Below, one piece after another: positions 11,624 to 23,877 of a DNA stretch of 64,000 nt. The DNA lies in NCBI GenBank assembly GCA_012184525.1, contig WOFQ01000025.1:310001-374000 (forward strand). The letters run 5' to 3'. The DNA is from Xenoacremonium recifei. Its lineage: Eukaryota > Ascomycota > Sordariomycetes > Hypocreales > Nectriaceae. Position 1 is the first letter of the stretch. The number at the start of each line of letters is the position of its first letter. The notes below the pieces were generated by a model that ran no database searches, was not told the DNA's origin, and was given only the letters and a program-made list of their open reading frames with translations. The position numbers and the translations under genes are program-made.

Positions 11624-13857
11624 CTACGACGCAGGGCACAAGCGGCCGTTCTGAGTAGGAAGACCGGTGATCTGGCCAGTGATATACCAGTTCTCGCTAC
11701 CCACACCGGTAGGAGCATAGAACAGGCCCCAGGGGTCGATCTGCTGCTTGTAGGCATAAAGGCGAGCGTAGTTTGAGCCATAGAATGCCTGCTGGAAGTT
11801 GGGTTCCAGGATATCGGCCTCAGACATGTAAGCACCAGCGCTGGGGCAGGTAGCTCGCCAAGTGGCCATCCAATCGTAGGTCAGCTTCTCGCAGGCAGTA
11901 GCGATAGTCTCGTCATCAGCATCATCATCCCAGCTGATGGCCTGGATAGCGTGGAGAACGGTCTGACGCCAGGCGGGGTTGACGGCGTTCGAGGGGTAGC
12001 CAGTCTTGGGGGCCGCAGCGATGTTGAAAGCCAGGACAGTGGCACCAGCCTCCACGGTAGTCTTAAAGGCGGAGACAGTCTCATTCAGGATAGTGCTGTT
12101 GTCCCAGTTGGTGCGAGGGAAGAGACGCGACGCGGTCTTGAGATCCGTGACACCAACAGTCTCGAGAGGGAAGTGGTTCCACCAAGCATCATAGAAGTTG
12201 TCGTAGTTGTAGTACACTGGCGAAACGCTGATGCCAAGGGCCTCCAAGTCGGCAAGGAGGGGTGCCTGAAGACTCTCGAGGGCGGCCTCGGTAAGGTTCG
12301 GGGCGAAGAACGGCGCCATGTTGAACAAGTACGAACCACTTCCGAGGTTGATGATGTTGAAGTACTCGTAGCAGCCAGCATCAGTGAACTTGACCATGTA
12401 CGAGAAGTAGGCATAGACACCCTGCCAGAAGATATCGGCAGTAACGCTGCCGCCGGTCTCGAAGGCCCAGGTAGACACGGAGGCTTGCATCTTGGGGAAG
12501 GCCTTGACAGTGACGGAGCTGACAACACCAAAGGTGCCTAGAAGGAGTCAGTGGGTTCATCTGATACATGGCAGTGAGGGGATACTTACTACCACCACCT
12601 CCGCAAAGGGCCCAGAACAGGTCAGGGTTGCTGGTCGAGCTAGCAGTGACAAACTGGCCGCTAGGAAGGACGACCTCCATGGAGAGGATTTGGTCAGCAG
12701 CCATTCCGTAAATGCTGGACAGCGGCGAGTGACCACCGCCGAGGAGATAGCCACCGGTAACACCGACAGTCTACAAAGTCTGATTAGCTGCGCAACGTGC
12801 GAGGGGTATGATTCGAACTTACACGACCCTCGCCACCAACAACAGTCACGCCATACTTGTCAGCAGCCTCGTAAAGCTCGAAGGCCTGCACGCCAGAACC
12901 GAGCTTCAGGGCCGGGCCCTTGTAAGAGCCCTGCTTGTAGCTAGCGTAGTACTGGATGGACTTGAGGTTGTGAGTCCAGATAGACAAGGCGCCGGCACCG
13001 GCGGACTTGCCATTGAAGTCATGACCAGTGTTCTTGACGACAAGGCGGATGTTGGCATTACGGGCGAAGTTGACAGCCAGCTGGATCTGGGCAACGTTTG
13101 AGACGGAAATGGCATAGGACGGGTATCCTCCTAGAGTGCACACGTCCGAGGAGTCGTCAGTCGGCATGCAAGTGCGGCCCTGGTAGAGCGGCCACATGAC
13201 GGAGGTCGGGTCATCGGCGCTACAAGTATATCCATTTAGCAATATGCCTCGGGATGAAACACCAACGACGGGTGGGTAACTCACTGGATGTAGGAGTCGT
13301 TGGTCCAGTTGTTCGTGATGAAGTCGCACTTGGCCGCATTGGTGACCTTGGGCCAATCCTTGTAGCAAGGGGCAGCGAGAGGGGTGGTGGGAATCAAGGC
13401 ACCGCCCAGCAGAAGGTCAAAGACATCCCAGATGAGCGCGATGGGCCAGGTCTTGTCCCCGGGCATCACCTTGCAGCAAGCGGATGATCGCTTAGCAGCC
13501 GCCGAGTCGGCGCTGCCAAAGTCGAACATGTCAATGGCCGTCAGGTTCAGATCCGTCAGGTTGGTAATGACAGTGGATGTGAGCTGAACAGCCTCGCTAG
13601 GGAAGTAGGCCGCTGACGCGTTGCTGTCAGATGCCGGCACGACGTCGGCGGCGGGCGCCACGGTGCTTGCATTGGCAGCTGCAAGAGAAGCATCTAAGGT
13701 TAGCGTTCTGTTTCATGAATGCATACAATAGGGGGCCACGTGTAGTGGCGTTCGTTCGCGTACAAAGAGTAGTATTGTCCACGGTCAGGGTCTGCGCGGC
13801 AACCAGAGGGAGCGCGGCGGCGAGGACGGCCGCAGCCTGTCGCTTGAAGAACGACAT
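11624..13857 (-). CDS. Secreted FAD-linked oxidoreductase (Berberine bridge enzyme-like)
   Basis: Five exons, 13857-13764, 13678-13285, 13219-12823, 12770-12590 and 12537-11624, give 659 residues. It starts with a signal peptide (MSFFKRQAAAVLAAALPLVAAQ). The FAD-binding PCMH domain includes NTGHDFNGKS, whose histidine is the expected covalent flavin attachment site, and GGGGSTFGVV formed across intron 4. A BBE-type C-terminus (FYAPTGVGSE...GRLC) ends the protein. Enzymes of this family oxidise alcohols, sugars or alkaloid-like substrates with O2, releasing H2O2, outside the cell or in the secretory pathway. Codons are strongly C-ending (GCC, CTC, ACC), unlike most neighbours, suggesting high expression or a different history. 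Confidence 0.88.
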
Positions 13858-13968
13858 GTTGATGGAAATGGCCGGACACACAAGACTCACGTGGAGCAAG
13901 AAAGAGTGACTGAGGGTTGGGGTTGACAAGAGGTTCCAACAGGATCGTCAAGCGGCTCCAGATTCGAA

Positions 13969-13974
13969 TATATA
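13969..13974 (-). promoter_or_regulatory. TATA box of the BBE-like oxidase
   Basis: TATATA lies about 112 bp upstream of the ATG on the gene's strand. That is a suitable distance for a fungal core promoter. Confidence 0.5.
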
Positions 13975-16948
13975 GGTTCGAGAGCACCCACGGCCGAGAC
14001 GGGCTCTGTCTGCCGAGCTACTGCAACTATCAAGCGACGCTGGACTGCGTTGGGTCTGGGCATTGAGCGCAATCTAGAGTCCGAATAGCCGGGATGACAG
14101 CAAGGGGAGATCCGCTCAGAAAGCCACGCGGTACACGTGGAATTGGGACGAGATGCCGGTCCTACAACCCGGAAGGGGAGGCTCGGCTACGGACCCTGCG
14201 TGTATCAGCGTTTATTAAGCAGGAAGAGACGGGTGAAAACAGTCTAGTAGTTGCATATGGCCATCTAGCAACGCAAATAGTTCAGCAGTAGGCGAAATGA
14301 GAATGCGCATGCATACGCTCAGCCCCCAAAACACTGGGAGGCCACGAGCTGCGGATGAATTGGGATCACGCCACGACTCGACACACGTGGCAAACCCCCT
14401 GAGATTGCTGATCGCTTGCATGCTGCAAGGAGGAATCGAGAGAATGGCAGGGTAGACGATTCGCCGCAGCAACACAGGATGCAGGCTAGCCTGCCGTCAG
14501 GGTTGCGGCGCGGAAATGGCTTCCAGTCTAGCTCGCATGGTACGCGTCTAGTCCCTGGGCCAAGAACCAGGAACGGTGTTCTCCTCCTGTTCCATGGTGA
14601 GAAGGGACCAGGGTTGATTCGTAACGTTCCTTGGCGCGCATAACTGGGAGTCCTTCTGTTGCTCGTCGCGATAGATCCCACCTGAATGAGTTAACAGGGT
14701 AATCGGCTAGCACTAACACAGGTCACTACGCGAGCCCGGGCGGATGAACCGCCAATAGTCTCGGCCAGTACTCCAGTTCCCCGGCCGGCCCGCCACCCAG
14801 AGCACAGCTACAGAGTAGCTTTGCGAATCCTCGAGAGCGAGAGCCTGACCCCGCCTTGCCGGTACAGTGTGAATCTTAGCAAGCGGGGTTTACTGCTGGG
14901 GGTTCGGACCATGAGTCGTGAAGCGACAAAATTCGCGCTCAGCTTGCTGCGAGCAAGTCGAGATAAAACCCCTAAGAGAGGTCCGCAAAACGGAGGCATC
15001 CGACGTTTGTTTCCGGCTTGAGGTCTTTCACATGACTCGCTATGAACTATCGAAAACCCAACGATGTCCTCCTGTTGAACGATGAGACGGACCCTTGAAC
15101 GGACATGGGCATGGCCTGCAGTGTGCCTGAAACCGGTGCTGTTGGTTCCTGCAGAAGGATGTGTAGTACGTATTCGCTCATGCAGTAAGATTAGTTGGGA
15201 TGACAGCCTCTGGTGACCCCTGTTGGGTCACTGCTCTGCTTCGATTTGTCGAAGTGACCGTGTTTCTGCTCGTAGTCGTCCGGAGTTCGTCGCCTATCTA
15301 CAGTATGAATTAGGATGGACCTGGTGGTTCCTCTCCTGCGCGAATTTGCCGGGATCAGCGCCGCTCGCGATCCGGTTGCTTCACCCAGAGACACTGGGTC
15401 CGAAGTTTTTTCAGAGGATACCTTTGACGCGTTTGTTGGATGGCATGCTGGCCCGGGAGCTATGGGGTATTGCTTACTGCTGATGGGTGTCAGCTTCTAG
15501 AAGCTCACGCGGTCAGTCTCGTTATCAAGGAGTGTAATAAAGCTGCTGCAAAATGGTGAAGGCTAGACCCTGGACAACAAGCTCTCTGTCGCGCGACGAA
15601 CAGGTGGCCGGGGTTGCCTGTGTCATTTTGCCCTGGACCTGCTGGGAGGGACCCTGCAACCCTGGCGCAGCTCCAGGATCCTCATCCTGCTCCGGCTAAT
15701 AACAGGGGGGATGGACAGAGGGTGGCCCGGCCAGCCGACCTTGCCGATCTGGGCTCCTGAGATCTTCTGCTGCAAGCCCTCGCTGATCTGCTCGTTGCTA
15801 CATACCGTACCACAAACCAAAAAGACCGGGCCCGCCTAGGAGATCGATTACCAGCGATCTGTCGATGCTCCCGTGAATCACAGCGTCCTTGCGCTCAGTC
15901 ACTCAACGTCGTTTGGATAAGATCTCTCTCCCTTCTCACCGTACAGAGTAGACCAGCGACTGCCGACGCCTGAGAAGGGGCCCAGCGGGTCTCCGAAGCT
16001 ACGGCCTTTCTTCCGCTCAAGCATATTTGGAACCTTCTACTAATAGAGCGTATCCCCGATAGTCCCCCGGCTGCCGCGGCCGCCCAAGCCCCAAGCCCAA
16101 GCGAAAGCCAGAGCCCAGACTGCGGAATGACCGGGGTAATTCCCCGCCGAATGCGTCTGGGAAGAAAAGCTTCGCCCAACAACTTGCGCTTGGACCGCAA
16201 ATCTCCGCTCTAACCGTGACAGTGACCGTCCCAGCAGCGCTCCGTATATTCGCCACGAGGAGTGTTCGAGGGATCATGCAGATGGTTCCAGGATGGGCAA
16301 CAGAGAAACACTCCGGGCCTTGGCGTGCTGCAGAACCAACAACGAAGGCATTCTTCAACCAGGTCTTCGGGTTTTGGTGCGTTGTTGGTTATACAGCCGT
16401 AGTGGGTGGTGGGGGGATGCCGGCAGAAGATGTTCTCAGAAACGTTCGCTCCTCCGTCATCTTGGCCAATTTCAGAGCAGGCTTTAGCAAGAAAGTTAGA
16501 GGCTGCCGAACTTGGTCAACGCCTTCGCTTGCGGGAACCCTCCGGCGGCGGAAAAGGCTCTCGCTCATCCGCGAAGAGGCTAGGGACTCTCGAATACGGT
16601 CCCTTAGCCGTTATCTTCGGCGTCTTACTCTTCATGACCAGCTAGAGCCCCCTAATGATGCAGGAGAAGCGCTAGGGCCGTCCTGAAGACGTCGCATCCG
16701 CCGAGTGGCCAAAACTAGTCGTAGGAAGGCCATCGTTGCTGAAATTTCTCTGAACAGGCCTTCCCCCTCAGTTCGAGACGTCCCCCGTCCCAGATCTTGT
16801 ATATCTTGAACAATCGTCGCAGCCGTTCCCACAAGCGGGAGCTTGCGAACCCTGTTCTCTCTTTATTGCGGGTAGGATCTTCGTCGTACAATGTTGTTGG
16901 ATCAAGACTATTAGGCCTTGTGGTGATTTCTTCACTTCCCTATTGATC
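13975..16948. other. Three-kilobase gene-free, GC-rich region
   Basis: No reading frame here has recognisable domains, splice-supported continuity or a credible start. The longest frame (16216-16686, plus) codes an arginine-rich chain with no motif. Base composition by eye is richer in G+C than the intergenic DNA elsewhere in the window. Roughly the last few hundred bases before 16949 should hold the promoter of the rhodopsin-domain gene. I found no terminal repeats or transposase remnants. Confidence 0.45.
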
Positions 16949-18411
16949 ATGTTTGAATCCAGCCATCTTCCTGCCGAGGTCCTCGCTCGGCAGGCCGTGG
17001 CCTTCACGTCGAGGGCAACGGACTCGGATCCTACGACGGGCCTCCAGCAGTTTGGTTTCTTTCTAATCTTTTTCTTCCCCGTGCTTGCCTTTATTACTCT
17101 GGCTATGCGAGTATACGGTAGAGTGACGACGAATCAGTTTGGTCTTGGTGAGTATGCACTCTTTAGCGATGGCGTGACATGGCATTTCGACAGTACTAAC
17201 ATCACTTACAGATGATGCACTCGTTTGTGTTGCAATGGTTCGTTTCCGACTTTGGAGTAATGTGAGAAATGCGACAATAGAAAACTAACTGTTTTTTACA
17301 GGCAATGTCCATCGCCGAAACGGTTGCCACATACTACTGTGAGCTGATTCGCGATTCTCCAGATGCCAGTGAACCCCAACTAACATTTTTGCAGTTATGA
17401 AAACCAATTACATCGGCATTCACTTCAAGGACATCCCGGCTCACGATCCCAAACCACCCCTTATATGGAATTTCGCGGTCCAAGTCCTGTATAATCCAAT
17501 TTTAGCTGTCGTCAAGACGTCCGTCCTACTCTTCCTGCTCCGACTCGGAGCCCAGAAGCGTAGCGTGCAGTTGGCTATCCATGCACTGAACGCGTTCAAC
17601 ATCTCTTTGATGATTGCTATTTTCATCGTTGTTATCTTCCAATGCCACCCGATTTCCTACAACTGGGATACCTCGATCGAAGGCGGCAAATGCATCCAGC
17701 AAGGGACGTTCTACCTGGTCACTGCAGCACTAACTATCTTCACGGATCTGCTTGTACTGGCACTCCCTTTCTGGATTTTCCTGGGTCTGAAGATGGCCTT
17801 GAAACTGAAGATTGCCCTGTTGTGCATCTTCCTGATGGGTTTCATGTAAGATTCACTTAACTCCCCCTTTTCTACCCTCCCCTATCTAATCTATGGCTCG
17901 CAGTGTCACTGGTGTCAGCATCGGTCGCCTTGTCTTCATCTACCAAGCCTTCTTCACCACGGGATCTGCAGACCCAACGTATACCCTCGGTTTCTGTACC
18001 TCCGCGATCGAGACCAACCTTGCGATTATCACGGCGTCGGCGCCTGCTCTTCGAGGACTTTTCCGATCTTGGTTCCCCAGACTCTTCTCTAGCAACAGCC
18101 GTTATGCAGGGACATCGGATCGATACGCCGACAACCTGGGTCTTTCCAACGGGTATGGGGTCACAAGTAAAAGCCATGCAACTGTGGGCTCGTCTTTTGC
18201 CCTTAAGGACTTGAAGGGCGCAAAAACTCGAACGGAGGTGCGCGGTACGAGCCCTACGGCCAGCGAGGAAGAGATCATGACTTACAACGGAATCATGAGG
18301 ACGACCAATGTCAGCGTGCATTATGGAGATGAAGGAAGATCGACGACACAAAGCAAGGGCGAAAGCAGCAAGGAGGATTTCAGTATGAGAACTAGCATGG
18401 GCAGCATGTAA
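16949..18411 (+). CDS. Fungal rhodopsin-domain integral membrane protein (7 TM)
   Basis: Five exons, 16949-17147, 17212-17237, 17302-17338, 17395-17845 and 17904-18411, give 406 residues. Seven hydrophobic helices are evident, starting near residue 35 and ending with TSAIETNLAIITASAPALRGLF. The hallmark DDALVCVAM motif after helix 1 is assembled from tiny exons 2 and 3 (26 and 37 nt). The cytosolic tail of about 120 residues is polar and Ser/Thr-rich, as usual for this family. These proteins are abundant in plant- and saprotroph-associated fungi. Some (PTH11-like) act as surface sensors, but most are uncharacterised and do not bind retinal. No CFEM cysteine domain is present at the N-terminus. 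Confidence 0.87.
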
Positions 18412-19893
18412 TTGGGACATGCAAATGAGGGTTGTCTCAACAGTAATAGTTTTAATGACGATTTGAAGAACTTTTTGTTTATTTATTTGTAGAGAATGTA
18501 AAAAAATCCTGATATTTGCGCGGTACTTCTATTGACAGAAAAAAATGGTGATGCTTTAAGGTTGAGCGGGAAGACAACTCAGAATAGGGGTTTCAACCCC
18601 ATGATAGATAATAGTCTCTTAAACCTGCTAGTATCTAGCCTACAGAGGCAAAGTCCAAGCGGTCGTGTCCCTCCCCTTTGTCCAGGTTCCAACCCTGGGT
18701 CGATTGCAGGTCCCTCCAGCTATTCCTAAAATCTTACCCTAGACTACAATGGTTTTCTTCATGACAACCACACACGGTTTGCTATTACTGGGAATTGTTA
18801 CCCTTGAAATGTTCCGTGAGCACAGAATTAAGCGATTAGACAGAAGAACAACGAGGGAGCAGTCAATTCCCATGGTCGTATTCCCCTCAAACCGCACACC
18901 CCGAATTTTATGAGAAGACATTCACAGCAACCATCAAATTTCTCAGGTAGCATTCAGCAACAAGTTCAACATACGAGTATGACAGGTCACCATTTACCCC
19001 AAACTCGACTCAGACAGTTCCTTGACAAGGTATTCTAGAATCAGGTGATATTTAATGTCAGCTCAAGATGTGAGATGTGATGAATCACGTCTTCTTCCAG
19101 GGGACGCTTCTTCATGTCCTTCGTTCCAGACTCTGGCCCCACTGAAGCAGTATGGAGAAAAACATCCAGAGGAGAAGGTGTCAACGCGAATGTTCCTTCG
19201 ACGAACGCGTTCTGGTATTTCGAAGCGACGGCAATCGAATAAGACAGCGGAATATTACATGGCAAGACCACCAATCATCAATGATCCTGTCGAAAGTCTC
19301 GTCTGCCTACCATCAAGATGAGCCAAGACAGTCAAAAGGAGAGCTGCCTGTACGTATTACCTAACTTCCCGTAATGTGGAGGCTCTTCGCATTTCTGACA
19401 GGCCAGAGGCCTGAGACTTTTAGAGTGCGTGCCTAACCAGCACCGGCTCTTGCATTTCCAGGGCAGGCGACATGCCAAGCGCCCCTGAGCTAGAACCGTC
19501 CCTTGACTCAGACAAATTTTCTGGGAGGCCGAGAAGCCAAAGCCAGCCACTTCTCGCTCTGTGCTTACCGTGGGGCTTTTGTGTGAGGTTCAAATCATTT
19601 ACGAGCCCTTGATAAGCAGTGTCGCTACTTGCATAAACCCTTTGACTTCATATTCTGTGTCATTGTGAGCGGACTTTACCACTGTAGACAAAACTGGTGG
19701 GGGGTTCAATCACGAGAGGGACGAAGTTAAGAGTTCAGAAGCAAATGCTAACAATCACTAACAACCGCTAACAGACTCGGAGGTATCCATTCTTGGATGA
19801 CGCTGACAGAGGTGTGATGCGGTGTGGCCTTCTTGAAGGAAGAACTTTCTGTCGACATAAGCCTTCACTTCCAAAATATTTTCATACCACAAC
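18412..19893. other. Long spacer, nothing convincing
   Basis: Nearly 1.5 kb without a supported gene. Short frames on both strands have no motifs. The final few hundred bases should contain the promoter of the AhpD-like gene; I saw no clear TATA box. Confidence 0.45.
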
Positions 19894-20613
19894 ATGACGG
19901 CACCGGAGCTTACACCAGAGCTCTCGCAGCTTTTCCAGCAAATTGAGTCCCGCTTCAAAGCCACGCAGCTTGGGGACGAGCGATGGTATCTCCTTGTCAT
20001 TGCCAGCTTATCTGCAAGCCCGGACCCAGAAGCGGCGGCGGCGCTCTACCTGTACCTCACCCGCCAAGCCACCTACCAAACCAGCGAGGCAAGACAGGCC
20101 CTTGTGAGGCGTTTACGCGAGGCCCTTGTCAAGACCATTTGCCTTGTCGGCGTATGCAAGCCAATAGAAGCCGTCCTCGCGATTGCCGCTGTTGAGAAGC
20201 CCGAGGACCGGGATTTTAGCAGCACTCGCACGGAATGGCAGGCCGACGCAGCCAATCACGAGCGTGGAGTGAACTGGTTCAAGCAGCTGTACACACGGAA
20301 TGCAAGCGACACTTTGGGCCTCTTTGACGCACACAAGGATTTTTCCTGGATATCGACGGAAATAACCTATGGGCTGTACCTTTCGGACCGTCAAGTGCTC
20401 GACGATCTTGACACCCAACTCGTTGTTCTCCCCGCTATAATGTCCCAGAATTTACCACTGGAAACACGTTGGCATATTCGGGGCACGCGCCGCATCGGGG
20501 TGTCCAAGGAGGATGTCCAGGTAATTTGGGATGCAGTGCAGGCAGTATCTGAGTTTTTCGGAAGCAATTTGAACAAGGTCCCTACAGTAGACCAGGTTGA
20601 ACCTGATGTCTGA
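19894..20613 (+). CDS. AhpD-like / carboxymuconolactone decarboxylase-like fungal protein
   Basis: Intronless gene of 239 residues and mainly helical composition. The region REALVKTICLVGVCKPIEAV, followed later by WHIRGTRRIGVSKEDVQVIW, matches the pattern of fungal AhpD-superfamily proteins, with a His-x-x-Gly near the gas-binding fold position. The CxxC redox pair of true AhpD is not present (the cysteines are CLVGVC), so peroxidase activity is unlikely. Fungal members are mostly unstudied; some occur next to metabolic gene clusters. It stands alone between two long spacers, so context gives no substrate. Confidence 0.65.
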   Translation: MTAPELTPELSQLFQQIESRFKATQLGDERWYLLVIASLSASPDPEAAAALYLYLTRQATYQTSEARQALVRRLREALVKTICLVGVCKPIEAVLAIAAVEKPEDRDFSSTRTEWQADAANHERGVNWFKQLYTRNASDTLGLFDAHKDFSWISTEITYGLYLSDRQVLDDLDTQLVVLPAIMSQNLPLETRWHIRGTRRIGVSKEDVQVIWDAVQAVSEFFGSNLNKVPTVDQVEPDV

Positions 20614-21339
20614 TAGGGTTGCAAGGGGGTATGCTCGCGTCAGTTAATTCTGGGCCGAATAAGCGGCATTTTTGACGAAGCAATCGATCAATGGTCTATT
20701 AGATGAGCTCTAGATTTTACATATATATTCGATTCACGATGATGAATGTCTACGTAGCTTCGGAAAGGATTCGCACATGGTTTCTTTTCGTATCGAGGAA
20801 TGTTTGCACTAAGTAGACCTTTTCTCAATTGTATCTAAGGCGATAAAATCATACACCCGGCTCCCAGGGGCCTAAACCCCCGCTCGTAGTTAGAGGTTCA
20901 TATTCGAGAGACAAAGCACGAATTACAAGTCAATAATCAGCATTATTTGCAAGACAGATCTGGAAACCATTAAGTGAGGCCATAGGCGATGACCACAAAG
21001 CTAAAATTTCGATTTTATAAAAGCAACTAGATGAGGACTTGGCGCTTGGTGCAGTTGGGATGGGCCCGGAGGTTTCCGAAGCACCTCCAGTTCTTTCCGG
21101 CGGACAAGAATGCGAAGGATCTCAACGTAAAATCAGGCCAGACTGCGCTTTGATACTGGGAGATGGTAACAGACTGGCGGGACTTTCCGTGCCTTACGAT
21201 TTAGAAGCAAAACAGTTTCGGATGTAAGCCCAAGTGATGCAAGGTTCGTCATCTAGATGACTCTTAGTAAATCCGAGAACATGGCTGTAGAGCTAAGCTC
21301 CTCCGACATTCGTCACGCCTTGTTCTTCATCGTTTCTTC
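20614..21339. other. Convergent spacer, no gene seen
   Basis: The 3' flanks of the AhpD-like gene and the converging regulator. No coding signal or repeat was recognised. Confidence 0.5.
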
Positions 21340-23671
21340 CTAGGGAATTAACATCATCTCGTCTACCATCTGCCAGCCACACGAGTCATTATTTAACATT
21401 TGGGCCTCGAAGACATGCCGTTGTCGCCAAGGCTCGGCTTCGCCAAAGTTAGAATCAGAACCCAGCCCGCCGGATTTCATCAGAAGAAATGAAGAATCGT
21501 ATGCCGTTGGCCATATGTGATGAGCCTGAAGATCCCTATTCTCCTCGTTTGACACAGAAGACGAGTCTAAAGAAAGAGTGGCCGAATTGTGATCCTTTGC
21601 AGAATCACCTTGCTCTGGAGGGCCCTGATGGAGCACTGGCAGGCCAGATGGTACCTGCTGGGCAGAGAGGCACATCAAGCTTTGTACAGCGAGCATGTCC
21701 CGTCGCGACAGATTTTCGTGGCCGCCTGGCTCATCCTGATAAGTTGCACCAGGGCTTCGCATCATTGCTTTGCCAACGATTTGCATAGCTCGATCAATGA
21801 CTGTCTCGAGAACATCTCTTTGCCTCTGGACTGTCGAAGTACGCTCCGCTATGAGAAACATAGTAGATGAACAAGCCCTGAGGCTATTGAAAACAGCTAT
21901 TGAGGCGAGGTGCGGATCAAGGAAAACGCAATAACTGTCCAAGATTAGTAACCCCGAGAACACGACATGTTTTGGAAGAGCATATTTTCTCCCACGTACC
22001 AGATAGTAACACCAGCTATGAAAGTGGTATGCGCTGAGACAAAGGAGTGGCCATACGAGTCACGCTGATGTATCCTTTTAAAAATCTCACAATATTGACT
22101 GGATGCATGGAGACACCGCTCGATCAAGGGATTGGAAGGATGAAGGCTTGTGAGAAAAGGCCTCAAGAGTAACAAAGTTGCGTTATTCCATTGCATTTCC
22201 ATATAATCGCTCTCCGACTCGCTCAGATCTGGTAGAGAAGACTTAAAGTCATCCAGAGACAATAGGAGCGGACCGACTTTGGTGAATTGTTGTTGCTGTG
22301 ATTCGTCGGTGCGATATATTTCGGTGTGAATCCGGGATGTAATACGCTTGATGCGAATGAATTGTATCCACGAGACGAAGTCTGCTTGTTGGCGATCGGT
22401 CTTACAGAAACTTGGAACTTCTTCTGAGGCTGTGACAATCTCGGCTTCCATGTGGCTACCCGCTTCCGTAGGGACTTTGACACTAATGTCCTGCTCTGCC
22501 AGGCTGAAAGGTCTGCGGAGAGACACGCTTATGACCCTCTCAAGAAGATACACGCACCAGAATAGGCGTCGTCGCCAGCGACTTTGATAAGGCGATAGAT
22601 CATGGTAGTGAGACTCTTCGTGCAAGCCAAGATCGATACACGTTCGCATGGCAAGGCCGCTCATGTACCAAATTCCCGAATATGAAGGAAGTCGGAGATT
22701 GTAGATGACCAGCAGCACCATGGCCTCTATATTATAAGTGCTATTAGGTTGCCGCGCTGCGGACATATGCTGGATTGCTGTCGCGAAATACGACTCAGAG
22801 CGAGTGCCGTGGTACGACTCAATGAGCTGAAGAAGTCTTGATCCAATGGCATAAACCATGTACAGTTTAAACGTGCTATAGCGTTCCTCGAGGCTCGAAT
22901 TTCGCGCTTTATATCGTCCCCTATGCAACGCGTAGATTGCCTGGGGATCTAAGAAAACGTATCGTGGATGTATCCGATCGAAGTACGCCTCTAGCATTCG
23001 CATGCCCAGTTCCTCGCTTGGAGGACCAGCACTACTCTTCCGAAGCCCTTCCAGACTCATTGGCGGAGCCTTTGGATCCCCGGTCGGATACTCTAGGGCT
23101 TTGGTCCATACGGTGGCCTGAACAATTTGTTCTAAGCTGGACGGTTCGATAACGGACGGTACAAGGCTCTTAGGTGGTATTTGGTACGACGTATGTACTA
23201 GATCTGATCATTAGTCCAGTTTGCCAAAAGAACCATATCTCAGACAAGCTTTGAGTCACTTATCGCACCTTCGTCTGTATTCTCTACGCGGTTTGTTGGA
23301 GTAGGGGCCTCTCCGGAAGCGTACATCTCGCTTTGCGATGAATCTCGCGCTGCGGACTCGGCGGGGATGAAGGAGACTACATCAGGCCTTCGACTTGCTC
23401 GCACTTCTCGTAGTTGTTGGCGAGCATCGGCTAATTCAGCTATAGCAAGTCCCAACTTTGCCTGGAGTGTTTCGACGTCATCTTCAGCGGCATAGGACAG
23501 ACTGCGTCGATGGATCTGTTGAGAGAACTGAGATTGCTCACATAGCTCTCCTGCTTTAGCGCAGTTTGTACAGACCGGAAAGCCGTGGCAACCTCTTTTC
23601 TGTCGCACGCACCTTCTGCAACTTCGCGCCTGCTTTTTGTGAGTCGCTTTGCGATGATGATTCATGTTCAT
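21340..23671 (-). CDS. Zn(II)2Cys6 fungal transcription factor
   Basis: Three exons, 23671-23269, 23197-22000 and 21934-21340, give 731 residues. The cluster cysteines are 18, 21, 28, 34, 37 and 44 (CRRCVRQKRGC...CTNC...C), preceded by basic residues. A heptad-like stretch around residues 60-90 (VETLQAKLGLAIAELADA) suggests a coiled coil. The fungal transcription-factor middle homology region begins near residue 180 and includes the typical TCIDLGLHEE and RRLFWCVYLLER segments. Both introns have good donors and TACTAAT/GACTAAT branch points. ATG at 23671 is the first true ATG of the open frame. Likely a nuclear pathway regulator with unknown targets; two CGG-N4-CCG sites upstream suggest autoregulation. 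Confidence 0.87.
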
Positions 23672-23841
23672 TTTGTCGTCAAGTGTGACCAAGTCGGCCA
23701 GAGGAAGAGGGGTCCATTGCCTCTCTGGGTTTCAACTGTGAATGGTCTGAGGACTCCGAAGTTCAGCCAATTCGGTTCCTACTGATAAGCGGACATGTCA
23801 GTAACAGCGGAGGGCGCTTCCCCTCATCCCACTGGCTCGGG

Positions 23842-23851
23842 CGGATCTCCG
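23842..23851. promoter_or_regulatory. CGG-N4-CCG site (distal of two)
   Basis: CGG-ATCT-CCG, an inverted CGG pair with a 4-bp spacer, lies about 170 bp upstream of the Zn2Cys6 regulator ATG. This is a typical half-site arrangement for binuclear-cluster dimers; binding is inferred. Confidence 0.5.
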
Positions 23852-23863
23852 AGTCCGAAACAC

Positions 23864-23877
23864 GTCGGATATCCGAC
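23864..23877. promoter_or_regulatory. Perfect palindrome with CGG-N4-CCG core
   Basis: GTCGGATATCCGAC is a 14-bp perfect palindrome with the same CGG-N4-CCG geometry as the site 24 bp away. Both lie in the promoter of the minus-strand Zn2Cys6 gene that begins at 23671, and may be its own operator pair. Confidence 0.55.

Noticed and set aside
16216..16686. 156-codon frame in the GC-rich spacer
   Set aside because: Arginine-rich with no motif, and long frames arise by chance in GC-rich DNA; the opposite strand is equally open.
18640..18730. tRNA-like stretch (GGTTCCAACCC near 18690)
   Set aside because: The T-arm consensus is imperfect and no acceptor or anticodon stem can be paired around it.
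19332..19550. Cysteine-containing frame resembling a small zinc finger
   Set aside because: Cysteine and histidine spacing fits no known finger, and there is no start context or neighbour support.
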